A stretch of DNA of 64,000 nt from Vibrio azureus (GTDB taxonomy: Bacteria; Pseudomonadota; Gammaproteobacteria; Enterobacterales; Vibrionaceae), in the NCBI RefSeq assembly GCF_002849855.1, contig NZ_CP018616.1:2480001-2544000 (forward strand), read 5' to 3'. A program made the position numbers and the translations under genes. How positions within the stretch are numbered: position 1 is the stretch's first letter; the number at the start of each line of letters is the position of its first letter. The notes beneath the pieces were generated by a model that worked only from the letters and a program-made list of their open reading frames with translations, made no database searches and was not told where the DNA came from. Below are positions 1-10,944 of this stretch, one piece after another.

Positions 1-2020
1 TATCCGCCAGATCGATTTCGATAACGTGTGCATATTCTGCATCCGCATCGGCTTCCATCAACTCTGGGTTAGTCAACCACTCTTCCATCGCTGTGATACG
101 ACGCTCAATAGTACGACGATCGCCATAGCCTTCCGAGATCATCCACTTAAGCATGGTGATGTTTGAGTTTAGGTATTCTTCTACAGATTCTTGAGACAGC
201 TTAACGGTACAACCTGCCGCGCTCCGCTCTGCTGAAGCATCGGATAGTTCGAATGCCTGCTCAACCGTTAGGTGATCAACGCCTTCGATTTCTAATACGC
301 GACCAGAGAACTCGTTAATCTTACCTGCTTTCTCAACCGTCAACAGACCTTGTTGGATTGCGTAGTAAGGAATCGCATGAACAAGGTCACGTAGTGTGAT
401 ACCTGGCTGCATTTCGCCTTTAAAGCGCACCAAAATTGACTCTGGCATGTCCAGTGGCATCACACCTGTCGCCGCTGCGAACGCAACCAAGCCAGAACCC
501 GCTGGGAACGAAATACCCAGAGGGAAACGAGTATGCGAGTCACCACCTGTACCTACAGTATCAGGCAGAAGCATACGGTTTAGCCATGAGTGGATGACAC
601 CATCACCCGGACGAAGTGATACACCGCCACGGTTCATGATGAAGTCAGGTAGAGTATGGTGCGTGTTTACATCGACTGGTTTTGGATACGCAGACGTGTG
701 ACAGAATGACTGCATCACAAGATCAGCAGAGAAGCCCAGACACGCAAGGTCTTTTAGCTCATCACGAGTCATAGGACCGGTTGTATCTTGAGAGCCAACA
801 GTGGTCATCTTAGGCTCACAGTATTGACCTGCACGTACACCTTCAACGCCACATGCCTTACCTACCATCTTCTGAGCGAGTGTGTAACCTTTATCAGACG
901 CTGAAGGATCAACTGGCTTAGCAAACAGGTCTGTTTCTTCTAGGCCCAGTGATGCACGAGCACGGCTTGTTAGACCACGACCAATGATAAGTGGAATACG
1001 ACCACCAGCACGAACTTCATCAAGCAGTACTTTGCTCAGTTCAAAGCTAGAGATCTCTTCACCGTTTTTACGTACAACACCTTCGTATGGGAAGATATCA
1101 ATCACATCCCCCATGTTCATGTTCTGTACGTCGAGTTCGATTGGGAGTGCGCCAGAGTCTTCCATTGTGTTATAGAAGATAGGAGCAATCTTACCGCCTA
1201 AACAGATACCGCCCGTACGCTTGTTTGGTACGTATGGGATATCTTCGCCCATAAACCAAAGCACTGAGTTAGTTGCTGATTTACGAGAAGAACCCGTACC
1301 AACAACATCACCTACGTAGGCAAGTGGAATACCGTCTTTTTGCAATTCTTCAATTTGATTGATAGGACCAACGCTGCCTGGTTGGTCTGGCACGATGCCA
1401 TCGCGTTCCATCTTCAGCATCGCTTTTGCGTGTACTGGGATATCAGGACGAGACCAAGCATCGGGGGCTGGAGACAAGTCATCGGTGTTGGTTTCACCAG
1501 TAACTTTAAAGACTTTAACAGTAATCTGTTCCGCGACTTTCTTCTTAGAGGTGAACCATTCTGCATCCGCCCATGATTGTAGGACTTGTTGCGCGAACAC
1601 GTTGCCTGCTTTGGCTTTCTCTTCCACATCATAAAAAGCATCAAACATCAGTAGAGTATGAGATAATGCTTTTACTGATATAGGTGCAAGCAAGTCATCA
1701 TCAAGAAACTCAACCAGCGGTGCAATATTGTAACCACCTTGCATCGTTCCTAAAAGCTCAGCGGCTTTTTCACGGCTTACTAATGGTGATTCTACTTCAC
1801 CTTTTGCTACTGCCGTTAGGAAACCCGCTTTTACATAAGCAGCTTCATCTACGCCCGGTGGAATACGGTTCTCTAACAGGTCAAGAATAAATGCTTCTTC
1901 ACCTTGAGGGGGGGTTTTTAATAGCTCAACAAGTCCAGCAACTTGTTCAGCGTCTAATGGTTTAGGGACAACCCCTTCAGCAGCACGCTCTGCGACGTGT
2001 TTACGATAGGCTTCAAGCAC
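1..2020 (-). CDS. acnB: Aconitate hydratase B (3' end beyond window)
   Basis: Aconitase B interconverts citrate and isocitrate in the TCA cycle and, in many bacteria, also 2-methylaconitate. The translation from the minus strand begins [15 protein letters not shown] and follows the AcnB N-terminal HEAT-like and swivel domains, so it is the B-type enzyme. About 673 of the usual 865 residues are present. In E. coli the iron-sulfur ligand cysteines lie near 710, 769 and 772, so they would fall outside the window. The start is GTG at 2018-2020 with an AGAGGAAA ribosome site 7 bases upstream; the nearby ATG at 2034-2036 is out of frame. It is a single gene downstream of the patatin gene on the same strand. 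Confidence 0.97.
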   Translation of the reverse strand, partial: MLEAYRKHVAERAAEGVVPKPLDAEQVAGLVELLKTPPQGEEAFILDLLENRIPPGVDEAAYVKAGFLTAVAKGEVESPLVSREKAAELLGTMQGGYNIAPLVEFLDDDLLAPISVKALSHTLLMFDAFYDVEEKAKAGNVFAQQVLQSWADAEWFTSKKKVAEQITVKVFKVTGETNTDDLSPAPDAWSRPDIPVHAKAMLKMERDGIVPDQPGSVGPINQIEELQKDGIPLAYVGDVVGTGSSRKSATNSVLWFMGEDIPYVPNKRTGGICLGGKIAPIFYNTMEDSGALPIELDVQNMNMGDVIDIFPYEGVVRKNGEEISSFELSKVLLDEVRAGGRIPLIIGRGLTSRARASLGLEETDLFAKPVDPSASDKGYTLAQKMVGKACGVEGVRAGQYCEPKMTTVGSQDTTGPMTRDELKDLACLGFSADLVMQSFCHTSAYPKPVDVNTHHTLPDFIMNRGGVSLRPGDGVIHSWLNRMLLPDTVGTGGDSHTRFPLGISFPAGSGLVAFAAATGVMPLDMPESILVRFKGEMQPGITLRDLVHAIPYYAIQQGLLTVEKAGKINEFSGRVLEIEGVDHLTVEQAFELSDASAERSAAGCTVKLSQESVEEYLNSNITMLKWMISEGYGDRRTIERRITAMEEWLTNPELMEADADAEYAHVIEIDLAD

Positions 2021-2304
2021 GACTTTTTCCTCTCATTGCGGTTCCTCCTTTTTAATTACTATTGTTCAAAGTAAAGGAGTGAACATCCTTGGAAACTTGG
2101 CTCTCCATTGCCCATGTCTTCATTCAATTCTGATTGAGAAACAGCGCCGTAGAGGCCAAACTGTGGCCGTCAGAATAGCAAATGTAACCTTAAATTAAAA
2201 TCTCATCACTTTGACCAACATAGCAACTTACGACTAAAGTCAGGTTATTCATGGTTAAATGTGCTATTTGCACACCATGCACGCGTCACAATGAAAAAAG
2301 ACAT

Positions 2305-4617
2305 TTACTTAAATGAAGTGCCTATGATCAAATAAACCGCGTCTAAGTTTCGCTCCGTTTTGCCATAAGCGAGCATGATCGGCCCAACAGGAGAGTCGAC
2401 ACCGAAGAACACTGATGCTGCGGTGTAAAGAGGCACTTTATTAAACTTCACCTCATTGTCAGACCAAACGCCACCATATTCTAGCGAAGTCCCGACGTAT
2501 ACTGGAGCCTCGAACAAGCCAAAGTCATTATCCATCCACTTATAGCGATAAACCAGACTGCTATAGAACAAGTTTTTTCCGATAATACTATTACGCGGAA
2601 TACCGGATAAATTCAAAAAGCCCCCCAACTGGCGAGGATCAAGAGGTATCGAGAGTTTGTCACTATCAACAAAGCTGTATTCCGCTTGTCCAACGAGTGT
2701 ATGTCGCTCATGAGTCACAGCACCTTTAAAATGCGCTGACACTTCTGAAACTGTGTCTTCTATATATTGAACAGACTGATTTTGCAGCAAGCTTTCTGGG
2801 CTTTTATCCTTAGACAATAAATACTCCAGATCAATCAAAAGACCACGAGTCGGAAAAGCAAAGTCATCCAAAGTATCAAGGCGATAACGAGCTAAAAGCC
2901 CCAGACGGTCGTACTGAAAGTGCCCTGCGGATGCATTCGTTGAGGCTTCAATGTCTCCTCGAGTATATCGGCTCGTGAGACGCAGTTCTTGCCATAATGT
3001 TGGTTGAACACCAAAAGAGACTTCTGCAATGGATTCAGCATAGGAAACCGGCATAAAGTCGTACACAGAATCAATATCAGGGTGCTCAAAGTCCCCTTCT
3101 GGCCAATGTCTGTTTTGCGTGTTGTAGTTAAGTTTTCCGGCCACAAACAACTCTTGGCTGGATAAGATCGGAGAATAGACTTCAGCTTCAATTAATTTAT
3201 CGGTACCCATTTCGACATTAAGTGTCATCTCAGCACCATGAGAATTCAGATTAGTAAAGTTGGCCGACATACCAATGCCATATTGGCTGACAGTACTAAA
3301 GTCATCCTCTAGGAAAAAACGAAAGTCAAGATAATTAGGCCCCCACGACTTTTCATTCACCTCAAATACCAATAAGGTTGCCCCTCCAATTTCTTCGAAG
3401 TGGTAACTGATCAGCTCAAATCGATCAAGTGCATACAAATTTTCCACTGCTTTTTCAATTTCAGCCGTTTGCAATGGGCGTCCCGTTTCTAGCTCTAATC
3501 GGTTAGTCAGTAACACATCACTGTAGTGAGTATTATTAATGATCATGATTTGATCGACAACGCGCTCATCACCATAGCGAAGAGTTTGCCGCTTGTGTTG
3601 CTTTTTATCGATGTATTTTTGGTAATCGGCACTGGATAACCGTAAAGGCGCTAACTTAGAGGCCATTTGATTAGCAACACCATAGCCAGCCTGAAAAGCT
3701 TCAGGCATCTTATCGAATTCCACAGTTTCCATCTGACCAACGTTAGGCCGGATATAGATATCATTGCTCTGCAATTTTTCGGCTTGATCTTGAGTACTAC
3801 GACGCACAAGATAGTTAGATAGCTGATCGGCGACGGTTAATAAGCCCGTAAATTCATCTTTGTCTTTGTAGTCGGTACTGATATCAACAGCGATGACAAC
3901 ATCTGCTCCCATCGCCCGTGCAATTTCTACGGGCATATTATTGACGACGCCGCCATCGACCAATAAGTGACCATTGAGTTCATAAGGAGGCAATGCGCCA
4001 GGCACTGACATACTGGCCATCATGGCATCGACTAAGTAGCCGTTATCAAGCACCACCTCTTCAAGTTCAACAATGTCGGTTGCAACAGAACGGTATGGGA
4101 TAGCTAATTGGTCAAAAGACTCAAATTGGCCAAGGTTTCCCGTGGTTTCACGCAGAATCCGCAGCATGTTTTGCCCTTGAACCACTCCAGTAGGTGAACG
4201 GACTTCCCCCAATCTCAAACCAAGATCAGTATTGACTTGGTAACGGTCTTCATACTCTTTATCTCTTACGCGTCGCTGACTGCGGTCCACACGATCTCGA
4301 TAACCACTGTTCCAGTCGACACTGTAAATCAAGCTCTCAATCTCATCGGCACTCATACCCAAAGCATACAGGCCGCCGACATAAGCACCCATGCTGGTGC
4401 CCGTAATGATATCAACCGGGATCTGCATCTCTTCAAGAGCCTTTAACACGCCAATATGTGCGGCTCCCTTTGCTCCTCCACCAGCAAGTACAACAGCAAC
4501 TTTGGGTCGTTGTTCATCATCAGCTGAGTTTACTGCTGCAATCGAACAATGTGCTGTCAAAACAGCGCCACACCATAATCCCAATGCACATTTTAATAAG
4601 CTCAGACTACGTTGCAT
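2305..4617 (-). CDS. Patatin-like phospholipase with POTRA and outer-membrane beta-barrel (type Vd-like)
   Basis: This is a 770-residue exported protein. A signal peptide occupies roughly residues 1-28. A patatin domain (about 38-300) carries the oxyanion loop GGGAKG (46-51), the nucleophile motif GTSMG with Ser75, and the catalytic Asp in LVDGG (about 221), so the Ser-Asp dyad is intact. A POTRA-like segment (about 350-420) and a bacterial surface antigen barrel follow to the C-terminus. This architecture is that of PlpD-type patatin autotransporters; lipase activity is inferred. The ATG at 4617 is preferred over the in-frame GTG two codons earlier because AAGGAAGG lies 5 bases before it. 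It sits alone between mrcB and acnB. Whether the patatin domain is released or stays attached to the barrel cannot be told from sequence. Confidence 0.9.
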   Translation of the reverse strand: MQRSLSLLKCALGLWCGAVLTAHCSIAAVNSADDEQRPKVAVVLAGGGAKGAAHIGVLKALEEMQIPVDIITGTSMGAYVGGLYALGMSADEIESLIYSVDWNSGYRDRVDRSQRRVRDKEYEDRYQVNTDLGLRLGEVRSPTGVVQGQNMLRILRETTGNLGQFESFDQLAIPYRSVATDIVELEEVVLDNGYLVDAMMASMSVPGALPPYELNGHLLVDGGVVNNMPVEIARAMGADVVIAVDISTDYKDKDEFTGLLTVADQLSNYLVRRSTQDQAEKLQSNDIYIRPNVGQMETVEFDKMPEAFQAGYGVANQMASKLAPLRLSSADYQKYIDKKQHKRQTLRYGDERVVDQIMIINNTHYSDVLLTNRLELETGRPLQTAEIEKAVENLYALDRFELISYHFEEIGGATLLVFEVNEKSWGPNYLDFRFFLEDDFSTVSQYGIGMSANFTNLNSHGAEMTLNVEMGTDKLIEAEVYSPILSSQELFVAGKLNYNTQNRHWPEGDFEHPDIDSVYDFMPVSYAESIAEVSFGVQPTLWQELRLTSRYTRGDIEASTNASAGHFQYDRLGLLARYRLDTLDDFAFPTRGLLIDLEYLLSKDKSPESLLQNQSVQYIEDTVSEVSAHFKGAVTHERHTLVGQAEYSFVDSDKLSIPLDPRQLGGFLNLSGIPRNSIIGKNLFYSSLVYRYKWMDNDFGLFEAPVYVGTSLEYGGVWSDNEVKFNKVPLYTAASVFFGVDSPVGPIMLAYGKTERNLDAVYLIIGTSFK

Positions 4618-4644
4618 GAGCACCTTCCTTCATTCCATTAGATA

Positions 4645-4682
4645 AAGACTTGCTCTGATGAGAGCCATACACAGCAAGTCTT
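4645..4682. other. Inverted repeat between mrcB and the patatin gene
   Basis: AAGACTTGCT at 4645-4654 pairs perfectly with AGCAAGTCTT at 4673-4682, with a short CTC/GAG helix inside the loop. It follows mrcB in the direction of transcription but has no U-run, so it is either a weak terminator or an mRNA-end hairpin. Confidence 0.45.
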
Positions 4683-4713
4683 GCTCAGTGTTACTTTCAG
4701 GGCGTTGCCAAGG

Positions 4714-7095
4714 TTACCAATCAAAGAAGCTTTGTAACCAGTTTTTCTTCTTCTCACATTCGGCTTTAATTTGACCTGTTTTATCCCATACAGGTAATTT
4801 GTATTGACTGCTGCAATCAACTTTCAATGCACCTTGTGCAGTTTTTTCAAAGCCCAATGTGGTGACCTGTTTTGGCCAAGGTAACTCTAATCTTTCTGGA
4901 ATACGTTGCTGCAAATATTGAGCATACACTCGCAACGCACCACTAGAACCCGTCAGGTTAGTTGGTTGGTTATCATCTCGCCCTACCCAGATCGCAGTCA
5001 CTTCTCGACCATCAACCCCGACAAACCAACTGTCACGACTATCATTACTTGTTCCGGTTTTACCGGCCAACGCTGCCCAAGAGAACTGATTTTGTAGAAA
5101 GCGGCCTGTCCCCTGTGCAACACCTTGTTTCATTGCATATGTCGTTAGCCAAGCGGCTTGTTCATCGACCGCTTGAGATGCGCTAAGTATTGAGCGGTAG
5201 CGCACTTCTCCATCCATATCAATCACAGAACGCAGCGCTGACAGTTTAGCCTGTTTGCCTGAATTGGTGAGCGTTTGGTACATCTGCGCCACTTCAAATG
5301 GCGTTAAAGAAAAAGAACCTAAGAACATTGATGGGACAGGACGAATCTCTTTTTTATCCACCCCTAAGCGTTCTAGAGTTTCCGATACTGCTGGAATACC
5401 TAATTCCATCCCCAATCGCACAGTAGGGACATTGAGAGATTTTGCTAAAGCAAGATATAAAGGGACATCACCGCGGAATTTCCGATCAAAATTGCGCGGC
5501 GCCCAAACCGTTCCGTTACTGCCTTTCAGACTCAACGGAGTATCGTGTAACGTTGTGGCTAAGTTATATTTTTCTGGGTTCTCTAATGCCGTTAAATAAA
5601 TGGCCGGCTTTACCAATGAACCAATAGGTCGACTCGCATTCAAAGCACGATTAAAGCCTTCATAGCCAACACGCTTGCCTCCCACCATGGCACGAATTTC
5701 ACCACTGTGCCTATCGACAGCAATCGCTGCACCTTCCAGCTCTTTCCCCCCTCGTTTAGCCAGTTCTGGGATTTTTTTAGCAATGGCTTTTTCTAAAGTA
5801 TCTTGAGAAACAGGATCAAGCGATGTAAATAAGCGTAAGCCCGTGTCGGCTTTAAAACTGTCGCCCATTTTTTCTTTCAGCTCTCTGGCTAATTGCTGAA
5901 AATACGCAGGTTGTCGGCTGGCAATCTTAGGGTGATTTTGGATATCGAGTGGACGCTCTACTGCTTGTTCATACTGAGCAGATGTCAGCATATTTTGCTG
6001 CATAAGTAATCGCAAAACTAAATCACGACGTTCTTTAGCTCGTTCTGGTTTGCGTATAGGATTGTAGTAGGAAGGTCCTTTGACTAACCCTACTAACATC
6101 GCTAACTGATCAATTCTGAGTTCTTGGATGGGTTGACCAAAATAGTAACGCGATGCCAATGCAAAACCATGAATCGCATCACCGCCACTTTGGCCAAGGT
6201 AGACTTCATTAAGGTAAGCTTCCAAAATGCGGTCTTTGCTGTAGCGATAGTCTAAAATCAGTGCAATGTAGGCTTCTCGTACCTTACGCCAGATCGTTTT
6301 CTCTCGGGTCAGAAATAAGTTTTTGGCCAACTGCTGAGTTAACGTACTCCCACCTTGTACCGTACGCCCTGCACGAACATTGGCGACAAGCGCTCGACCT
6401 ATTGCTAAGGGAGAAACACCATCGTGTTGATAAAAATCACGATCTTCGGTCGCTAAGAGCGCATCGACCAAAATTTCAGGAAATTGATCACGGCGCAGAA
6501 ACAATCGCTGCTCACGTTGATCTTTTTCAAGCATGCCAAGCATCTTCGGATCAATACGTAAATAGCCTAAATCCCCTTTTGATTCCAAAGATTGGACTCT
6601 TGTCAAACCACTATCTGAGAAGTACAGCATCACATGACGATCAGGCTCTGGACCATCAGCAAATTCAAAAGGGCGTCGTATTAATTCGATACGACTTGAA
6701 GAGGCCGAGTACTCCCCGGGATAACGCGGCTGGCTAACCTTACGATAATTGAGGACATCCAGTTCATTACGCATCTCTTTAATTGAAATCGCTTTGCCCG
6801 GGGTCAAATCCAAAATTCGCGCATACACTACCGTTGGCAATTCAAATAATTGACCATCAAAGCGCGCTTTGACAACGCTGTCGAGATACACGCCAACAAA
6901 GACGAGCACAGCGGCAATGGCGAGCCCCACTTTCCAACTTAATGACAGCAAACTTTTCACCCAAGAATGGTTATTTTTCTTCGATGCTGTTCGTTTAGGG
7001 CGCTTAGAACCACTCTTTTTGCCGTTTGATGATGACTTCGGTTTACTCTTTTTCGCTGGGACTTTTTTAGGGGTTGGCTTTTTCGTATCAGTCAT
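4714..7095 (-). CDS. mrcB: Penicillin-binding protein 1B (bifunctional glycosyltransferase/transpeptidase)
   Basis: PBP1B polymerises lipid II and cross-links the peptides in the periplasm, normally activated by LpoB. The 793-residue protein has a Lys-rich cytoplasmic tail (1-48), one membrane segment (about 55-71), a UB2H-like region, a GT51 domain with the catalytic Glu of ATEDRDFYQHDG (Glu217) and GGSTLTQQLAKN (248-259), and a transpeptidase with SLVK (Ser493, Lys496), SLN (553-555) and KTG (679-681). All key residues are present and length is normal. Its start overlaps the end of hrpB by 8 bases, suggesting translational coupling; no strong ribosome site precedes the ATG. Confidence 0.97.
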   Translation of the reverse strand: MTDTKKPTPKKVPAKKSKPKSSSNGKKSGSKRPKRTASKKNNHSWVKSLLSLSWKVGLAIAAVLVFVGVYLDSVVKARFDGQLFELPTVVYARILDLTPGKAISIKEMRNELDVLNYRKVSQPRYPGEYSASSSRIELIRRPFEFADGPEPDRHVMLYFSDSGLTRVQSLESKGDLGYLRIDPKMLGMLEKDQREQRLFLRRDQFPEILVDALLATEDRDFYQHDGVSPLAIGRALVANVRAGRTVQGGSTLTQQLAKNLFLTREKTIWRKVREAYIALILDYRYSKDRILEAYLNEVYLGQSGGDAIHGFALASRYYFGQPIQELRIDQLAMLVGLVKGPSYYNPIRKPERAKERRDLVLRLLMQQNMLTSAQYEQAVERPLDIQNHPKIASRQPAYFQQLARELKEKMGDSFKADTGLRLFTSLDPVSQDTLEKAIAKKIPELAKRGGKELEGAAIAVDRHSGEIRAMVGGKRVGYEGFNRALNASRPIGSLVKPAIYLTALENPEKYNLATTLHDTPLSLKGSNGTVWAPRNFDRKFRGDVPLYLALAKSLNVPTVRLGMELGIPAVSETLERLGVDKKEIRPVPSMFLGSFSLTPFEVAQMYQTLTNSGKQAKLSALRSVIDMDGEVRYRSILSASQAVDEQAAWLTTYAMKQGVAQGTGRFLQNQFSWAALAGKTGTSNDSRDSWFVGVDGREVTAIWVGRDDNQPTNLTGSSGALRVYAQYLQQRIPERLELPWPKQVTTLGFEKTAQGALKVDCSSQYKLPVWDKTGQIKAECEKKKNWLQSFFDW

Positions 7096-9556
7096 TGTTC
7101 AATTGTCTTTTTGTTTTCGTTGTTGCTCGGTGCGTTGCTGGATCATCAGGCCAAGGGTGTTTAGGATATCGTCCTTTCATCTCTTTTTGCACTTGTTTAT
7201 AACTGCCCGCCCAAAAAGCAGCAAGATCACTGGTTACTTGCAGTGGCCGTTGTGCTGGAGAAAGCAGTTCCAATACCAAGTTTTTTCGTCCTTGTGCGAC
7301 CAAAGGAGAATGACTTTCACCAAACATTTCCTGCATGCGAACCGATAAAATGGGATCGGCACCAAACTGATAACGAATGGCTTTTTTGTTTCCTGTCGGC
7401 AACAGATAATATTGAGGGAGCCACTCATCAAGATGTTGATTCAATGGCCAACCTAAACGAGCATTTAACGCTTCGGTTAAATTCAGTTGGTTCAATTGTT
7501 TAAGCGATGATATACCACTCATATAAGGCTCTAGCCATTGTTCCAACTCTGCTAACAAACTCGCATCATCAAAACTTGGCCAAGCTTGCTCCGGCAGCCA
7601 TTCTATCGCACAGCGAATTCTTTCCAATAGTGCTTGCGCTGATGCTGACCAATTTAGACTTTGTAAGCCTTTACGACGAACAAAAGTGAGCAGGGCTTGA
7701 GTCATTTTATCTTGGCTAGGCTGAGGCAACTTTTCACGTTTAATGATAAGTTGACCAATTTTGAGCTGGCACTCAGCAATCAAGCGGCCTTTGCTTTCAT
7801 CCCAATCTACGATCTCGTGAGATGAAAATACATCGCCAAATGTCCGGTTAAGATCCTCTATCTCTAACTCACACGCTAAGTGTATTTGGCTTGCGTTAGA
7901 GTGTGAACGCATCAAGTCAATCACAACCAGATGCTCACTCGACGCTAATACATCAGTTTCTTGGCATACTGCTCCATGGCCGTTGGCTAAGATAAAACTC
8001 CCCGGTTGATTCGGTCTTTGTTGTCCAATTCTATCTGGAAAAGCAATGCTGACCGCAAGTGGAAGTAACCTCTCATCAACGGCCTGTAAATCAAAATCGT
8101 GTTTTAAGCTCTGAGCCAGTCTTTTCGCCCGCTGTAATAATAATGTTCTTTTCGGATGCCCCCCAGTTTTCCAATGGTGCAGGCTATCTGTTAAGTGAGT
8201 GACATGGCGCTCAGGCTCTTCTATTAACGCCACAGCCGCCAACGCGGTATTGAGCATCGTTTGGCTATGTTCCGATGCTCGAATCAGCATGGCGGCACAG
8301 CGAGGCTCAACACCCAACTGGTGCGCGGCTTTTCCTTGTTGTGTTAATTGACCTTGTGGCGTCATTAAAGCCAGAGAGATAAGTAACTGTTGGGCTTGTT
8401 TCAAAGCTGCTGGTGTCGGAGGGTTTAACCACAACAAATCCGACGCATGGGTTGTCCCCCAATAAGATAATTCCATCACCAAGCTAGCAAGATCAGAATG
8501 TAAAATCTCTGGTTGCGGAACAAGGGGCTGCTGTTTGAACTGACTTTCAGAATAGAGGCGCACACAAACGCCCGTTTCTAGACGTCCAGCTCGGCCGGCC
8601 CGTTGAATTGCAGATGACTGTGCAATACGCACTTGTTCTAAACGTGTAGACCCGTTATTTAAATCAAAACGTGCGACGCGCTCTAAACCGGAGTCAACGA
8701 CCAAGCGAATCCCTTCTATGGTCAGAGATGTTTCAGCAATGTTGGTCGCCAAAACCACTTTACGCTTGCCTTTTTGGACCGGATTGATCGCTTTCTGTTG
8801 CGCTTCAACACTCAATTGCCCATAAAGCGGTAACACTTCAATTTCAGGAGACAAACTAGAGAGCAGTTCCTCAACACGTTTTATGGCAGCCATACCGGGT
8901 AAGAAAGCCAGTAAAGACCCAGATTCATGCTCAAGAAGGTGAGTGATGGTTTTCGCCATTACTGGGGCAAGTTGTTCGTTCCTTCCCATGGGAAGATAAC
9001 GTGTTTCTACGTCAAAGCTGCGGCCTTCAGACTCGATATAAGTCGCCTCAGGCAATAGTGTTTGCAAGGCTTCTTGGTCTAATGTTGCCGACATCACAAC
9101 CAATTTAAGGTTATCACGCAGTGCTTCCTGAACTTCAAGGCTAAAAGCCAACGCCGTATCAGCGTGCAAACTGCGTTCATGAAACTCATCGAAGATCAGC
9201 AAATCAACCCCGCTTAACTCGGGATCAGCTTGAATCATGCGCGTCATGATCCCTTCAGTCACGATCTCCAGTTGAGTGATTTCACTGACTTTAGTTTCTC
9301 CACGAACACGGTAACCGACTCGTTCCCCCACCGACTCACCAAGTTGCTTTGCGATATAACGCGCAATATTTCGAGCAGCCAGACGTCGAGGTTCCAACAT
9401 GATAATTTTACCCGTCACCACTTGGCTCTTAAGCAATTGCAAAGGGAAGTACGTTGACTTACCTGCACCTGGGGCAGCTTTTAGAATCACTTGATGTTGA
9501 TGCTTGACCGCGGTGAGCAATGATGGCATCACGGCCTCAATCGGCAATTGTGACAA
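7088..9556 (-). CDS. hrpB: ATP-dependent helicase HrpB
   Basis: HrpB is a DEAH/RHA-family helicase of 822 residues, matching E. coli HrpB throughout. Visible motifs are Walker A GAGKST (30-35), DEFH (123-126), the SAT motif III, and RAGRAGR motif VI; the HrpB-specific C-terminal region ends with GRYPKHPWPDDPA. The RNA substrate in the cell is poorly defined; in Borrelia the relative HrpA has regulatory roles. The start is TTG at 9554-9556: the conserved N-terminus SQLP begins there and AAGGA lies 7 bases upstream. The adjacent ATG is in another frame. It is the first gene of an hrpB-mrcB pair and is divergent from sfsA with 66 bases between. Confidence 0.96.
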   Translation of the reverse strand: MSQLPIEAVMPSLLTAVKHQHQVILKAAPGAGKSTYFPLQLLKSQVVTGKIIMLEPRRLAARNIARYIAKQLGESVGERVGYRVRGETKVSEITQLEIVTEGIMTRMIQADPELSGVDLLIFDEFHERSLHADTALAFSLEVQEALRDNLKLVVMSATLDQEALQTLLPEATYIESEGRSFDVETRYLPMGRNEQLAPVMAKTITHLLEHESGSLLAFLPGMAAIKRVEELLSSLSPEIEVLPLYGQLSVEAQQKAINPVQKGKRKVVLATNIAETSLTIEGIRLVVDSGLERVARFDLNNGSTRLEQVRIAQSSAIQRAGRAGRLETGVCVRLYSESQFKQQPLVPQPEILHSDLASLVMELSYWGTTHASDLLWLNPPTPAALKQAQQLLISLALMTPQGQLTQQGKAAHQLGVEPRCAAMLIRASEHSQTMLNTALAAVALIEEPERHVTHLTDSLHHWKTGGHPKRTLLLQRAKRLAQSLKHDFDLQAVDERLLPLAVSIAFPDRIGQQRPNQPGSFILANGHGAVCQETDVLASSEHLVVIDLMRSHSNASQIHLACELEIEDLNRTFGDVFSSHEIVDWDESKGRLIAECQLKIGQLIIKREKLPQPSQDKMTQALLTFVRRKGLQSLNWSASAQALLERIRCAIEWLPEQAWPSFDDASLLAELEQWLEPYMSGISSLKQLNQLNLTEALNARLGWPLNQHLDEWLPQYYLLPTGNKKAIRYQFGADPILSVRMQEMFGESHSPLVAQGRKNLVLELLSPAQRPLQVTSDLAAFWAGSYKQVQKEMKGRYPKHPWPDDPATHRATTKTKRQLNND

Positions 9557-9622
9557 AGAACATTCCTTATGTTGTAATCAGGCCAACATTGTACATAAAA
9601 ACCAAATGGTCTAAATCAACAA

Positions 9623-10351
9623 ATGCATTTTACCCCTACATTAGAGTCAGCCACACTGCTCAAACGTTATAAACGCTTTCTCGCTGATATTGAACTTCCT
9701 GATGGCGAAATTCGAACCATTCATTGTGCTAACACTGGTGCCATGACGGGCTGTGCCACCCCAGGAGATACCGTCTGGTTCTCAACCTCTGACAACCCAA
9801 AGAGGAAGTACCCAAACAGTTGGGAAATCAGTGAGACAAAGCAGGGACATAGAATCTGCGTCAACACAGCACGGGCAAACCAACTCGCTGTTGAAGCCAT
9901 CAAAAATAATGTAATCGCTGAACTCCAAGGCTACGACAAACTTCAGACTGAAGTAAAATATGGACAAGAAAATAGCCGCATCGACATTTTACTCAGTTCT
10001 CCTTATAAGAAAAACTGCTATGTAGAAGTGAAAAGTGTCACTCTATTGGATGAAAGTACCATACCAGGCCAAGGCTATTTTCCAGATGCGGTCACAACTC
10101 GTGGCCAAAAGCACCTGCGAGAGCTCACAGAAATGGCCCTTGATGAAAATAGATCTATACTTTTGTTCGTTGTTTTACATTCAGGTATTGAAAAAGTCTC
10201 TACAGCACACCATATAGACGCCAAATACTCGTTGTTATTAAAACAAGCACAGGACGCGGGAGTGGAAGTTCTCTGCTATAAGGCAGAATTAAACAGTACT
10301 GAAATCACACTTATCTCTGCCATTGAATTCATCAATAACGGAGAAGTATGA
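9623..10351 (+). CDS. sfsA: SfsA, sugar fermentation stimulation protein / nuclease-fold DNA-binding protein
   Basis: The 242-residue protein aligns with E. coli SfsA from the first residues ([12 protein letters not shown]) to the end. Characteristic blocks are [23 protein letters not shown] and [10 protein letters not shown], the last two giving the Asp and Glu-x-Lys of a PD-(D/E)xK nuclease-like fold. The family was named for raising maltose metabolism when overproduced and binds DNA non-specifically; its true role is unsettled. It lies directly upstream of dksA, an order conserved in enterobacteria. The short 66-base space to hrpB must hold both divergent promoters. Confidence 0.94.
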   Translation: MHFTPTLESATLLKRYKRFLADIELPDGEIRTIHCANTGAMTGCATPGDTVWFSTSDNPKRKYPNSWEISETKQGHRICVNTARANQLAVEAIKNNVIAELQGYDKLQTEVKYGQENSRIDILLSSPYKKNCYVEVKSVTLLDESTIPGQGYFPDAVTTRGQKHLRELTEMALDENRSILLFVVLHSGIEKVSTAHHIDAKYSLLLKQAQDAGVEVLCYKAELNSTEITLISAIEFINNGEV

Positions 10352-10390
10352 CGTTGCTTTCATATTGACAATAAGTTTGTGATTCATTCA

Positions 10391-10419
10391 TTGCTTCCAA
10401 CGCCTCTTTTTGCTATAGA
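10391..10419 (+). promoter_or_regulatory. Candidate sigma-70 promoter of dksA
   Basis: TTGCTT (10391-10396) and TATAGA (10414-10419) are separated by 17 bases, about 57 bases before the dksA start codon. The position and spacing fit, but this is consensus matching only. Confidence 0.5.
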
Positions 10420-10475
10420 TACCCGCCTTAAATTGACTGCCGAGCAGTTGACTAGGTGTAAGTAGGAGATGCTTT

Positions 10476-10922
10476 ATGCCAGAAACAAAGAAAAAAACGA
10501 TTGGCATTCTTGCCATTGCTGGTGTGGAACCATATCAGGAAAAGCCTGGTGAAGAGTACATGTCACCAGAACAAATTGAACACTTTACAAAGATTTTAAC
10601 CGCTTGGCGTAACCAGCTTAGAGAAGAAGTCGACCGTACTGTGCACCACATGCAGGACGAAGCTGCAAACTTTCCTGACCCTGTTGATCGTGCTTCTCAA
10701 GAAGAAGAATTCAGCTTAGAGCTGCGCAACCGCGATCGTGAACGCCGCCTAATCAAAAAAATCGAAAAAACACTCGATAAGATCACTGAAGATGATTTTG
10801 GCTTCTGTGAGTCTTGTGGCGTTGAAATCGGTGTACGTCGCTTAGAAGCAAGACCAACAGCTGATCTTTGTATTGACTGTAAAACACTGGCTGAAATAAA
10901 AGAAAAGCAGATGCAAGGCTAA
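10476..10922 (+). CDS. dksA: RNA polymerase-binding transcription factor DksA
   Basis: DksA enters the RNA polymerase secondary channel and, with ppGpp, represses rRNA promoters and activates amino-acid biosynthesis promoters. The 148-residue protein has the long coiled coil (about 33-108) with the tip acidic residues Asp68 and Asp71 in DPVDRAS, and a four-cysteine zinc finger (Cys111, Cys114, Cys132, Cys135). It is nearly identical to E. coli DksA except at the first residues. AGGAG sits 7 bases before the ATG. It is followed by a terminator and then gluQ, the same order as dksA-gluQ in enterobacteria. Confidence 0.98.
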   Translation: MPETKKKTIGILAIAGVEPYQEKPGEEYMSPEQIEHFTKILTAWRNQLREEVDRTVHHMQDEAANFPDPVDRASQEEEFSLELRNRDRERRLIKKIEKTLDKITEDDFGFCESCGVEIGVRRLEARPTADLCIDCKTLAEIKEKQMQG

Positions 10923-10944
10923 TTACCCTGCCTACTGTTTTACT

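Noticed and set aside
6261..6737. ORF of 158 codons antisense to mrcB, with a similar one at 6869-7348
   Set aside because: Both are antisense shadows of a clear PBP1B gene, with no domain signal or start context.
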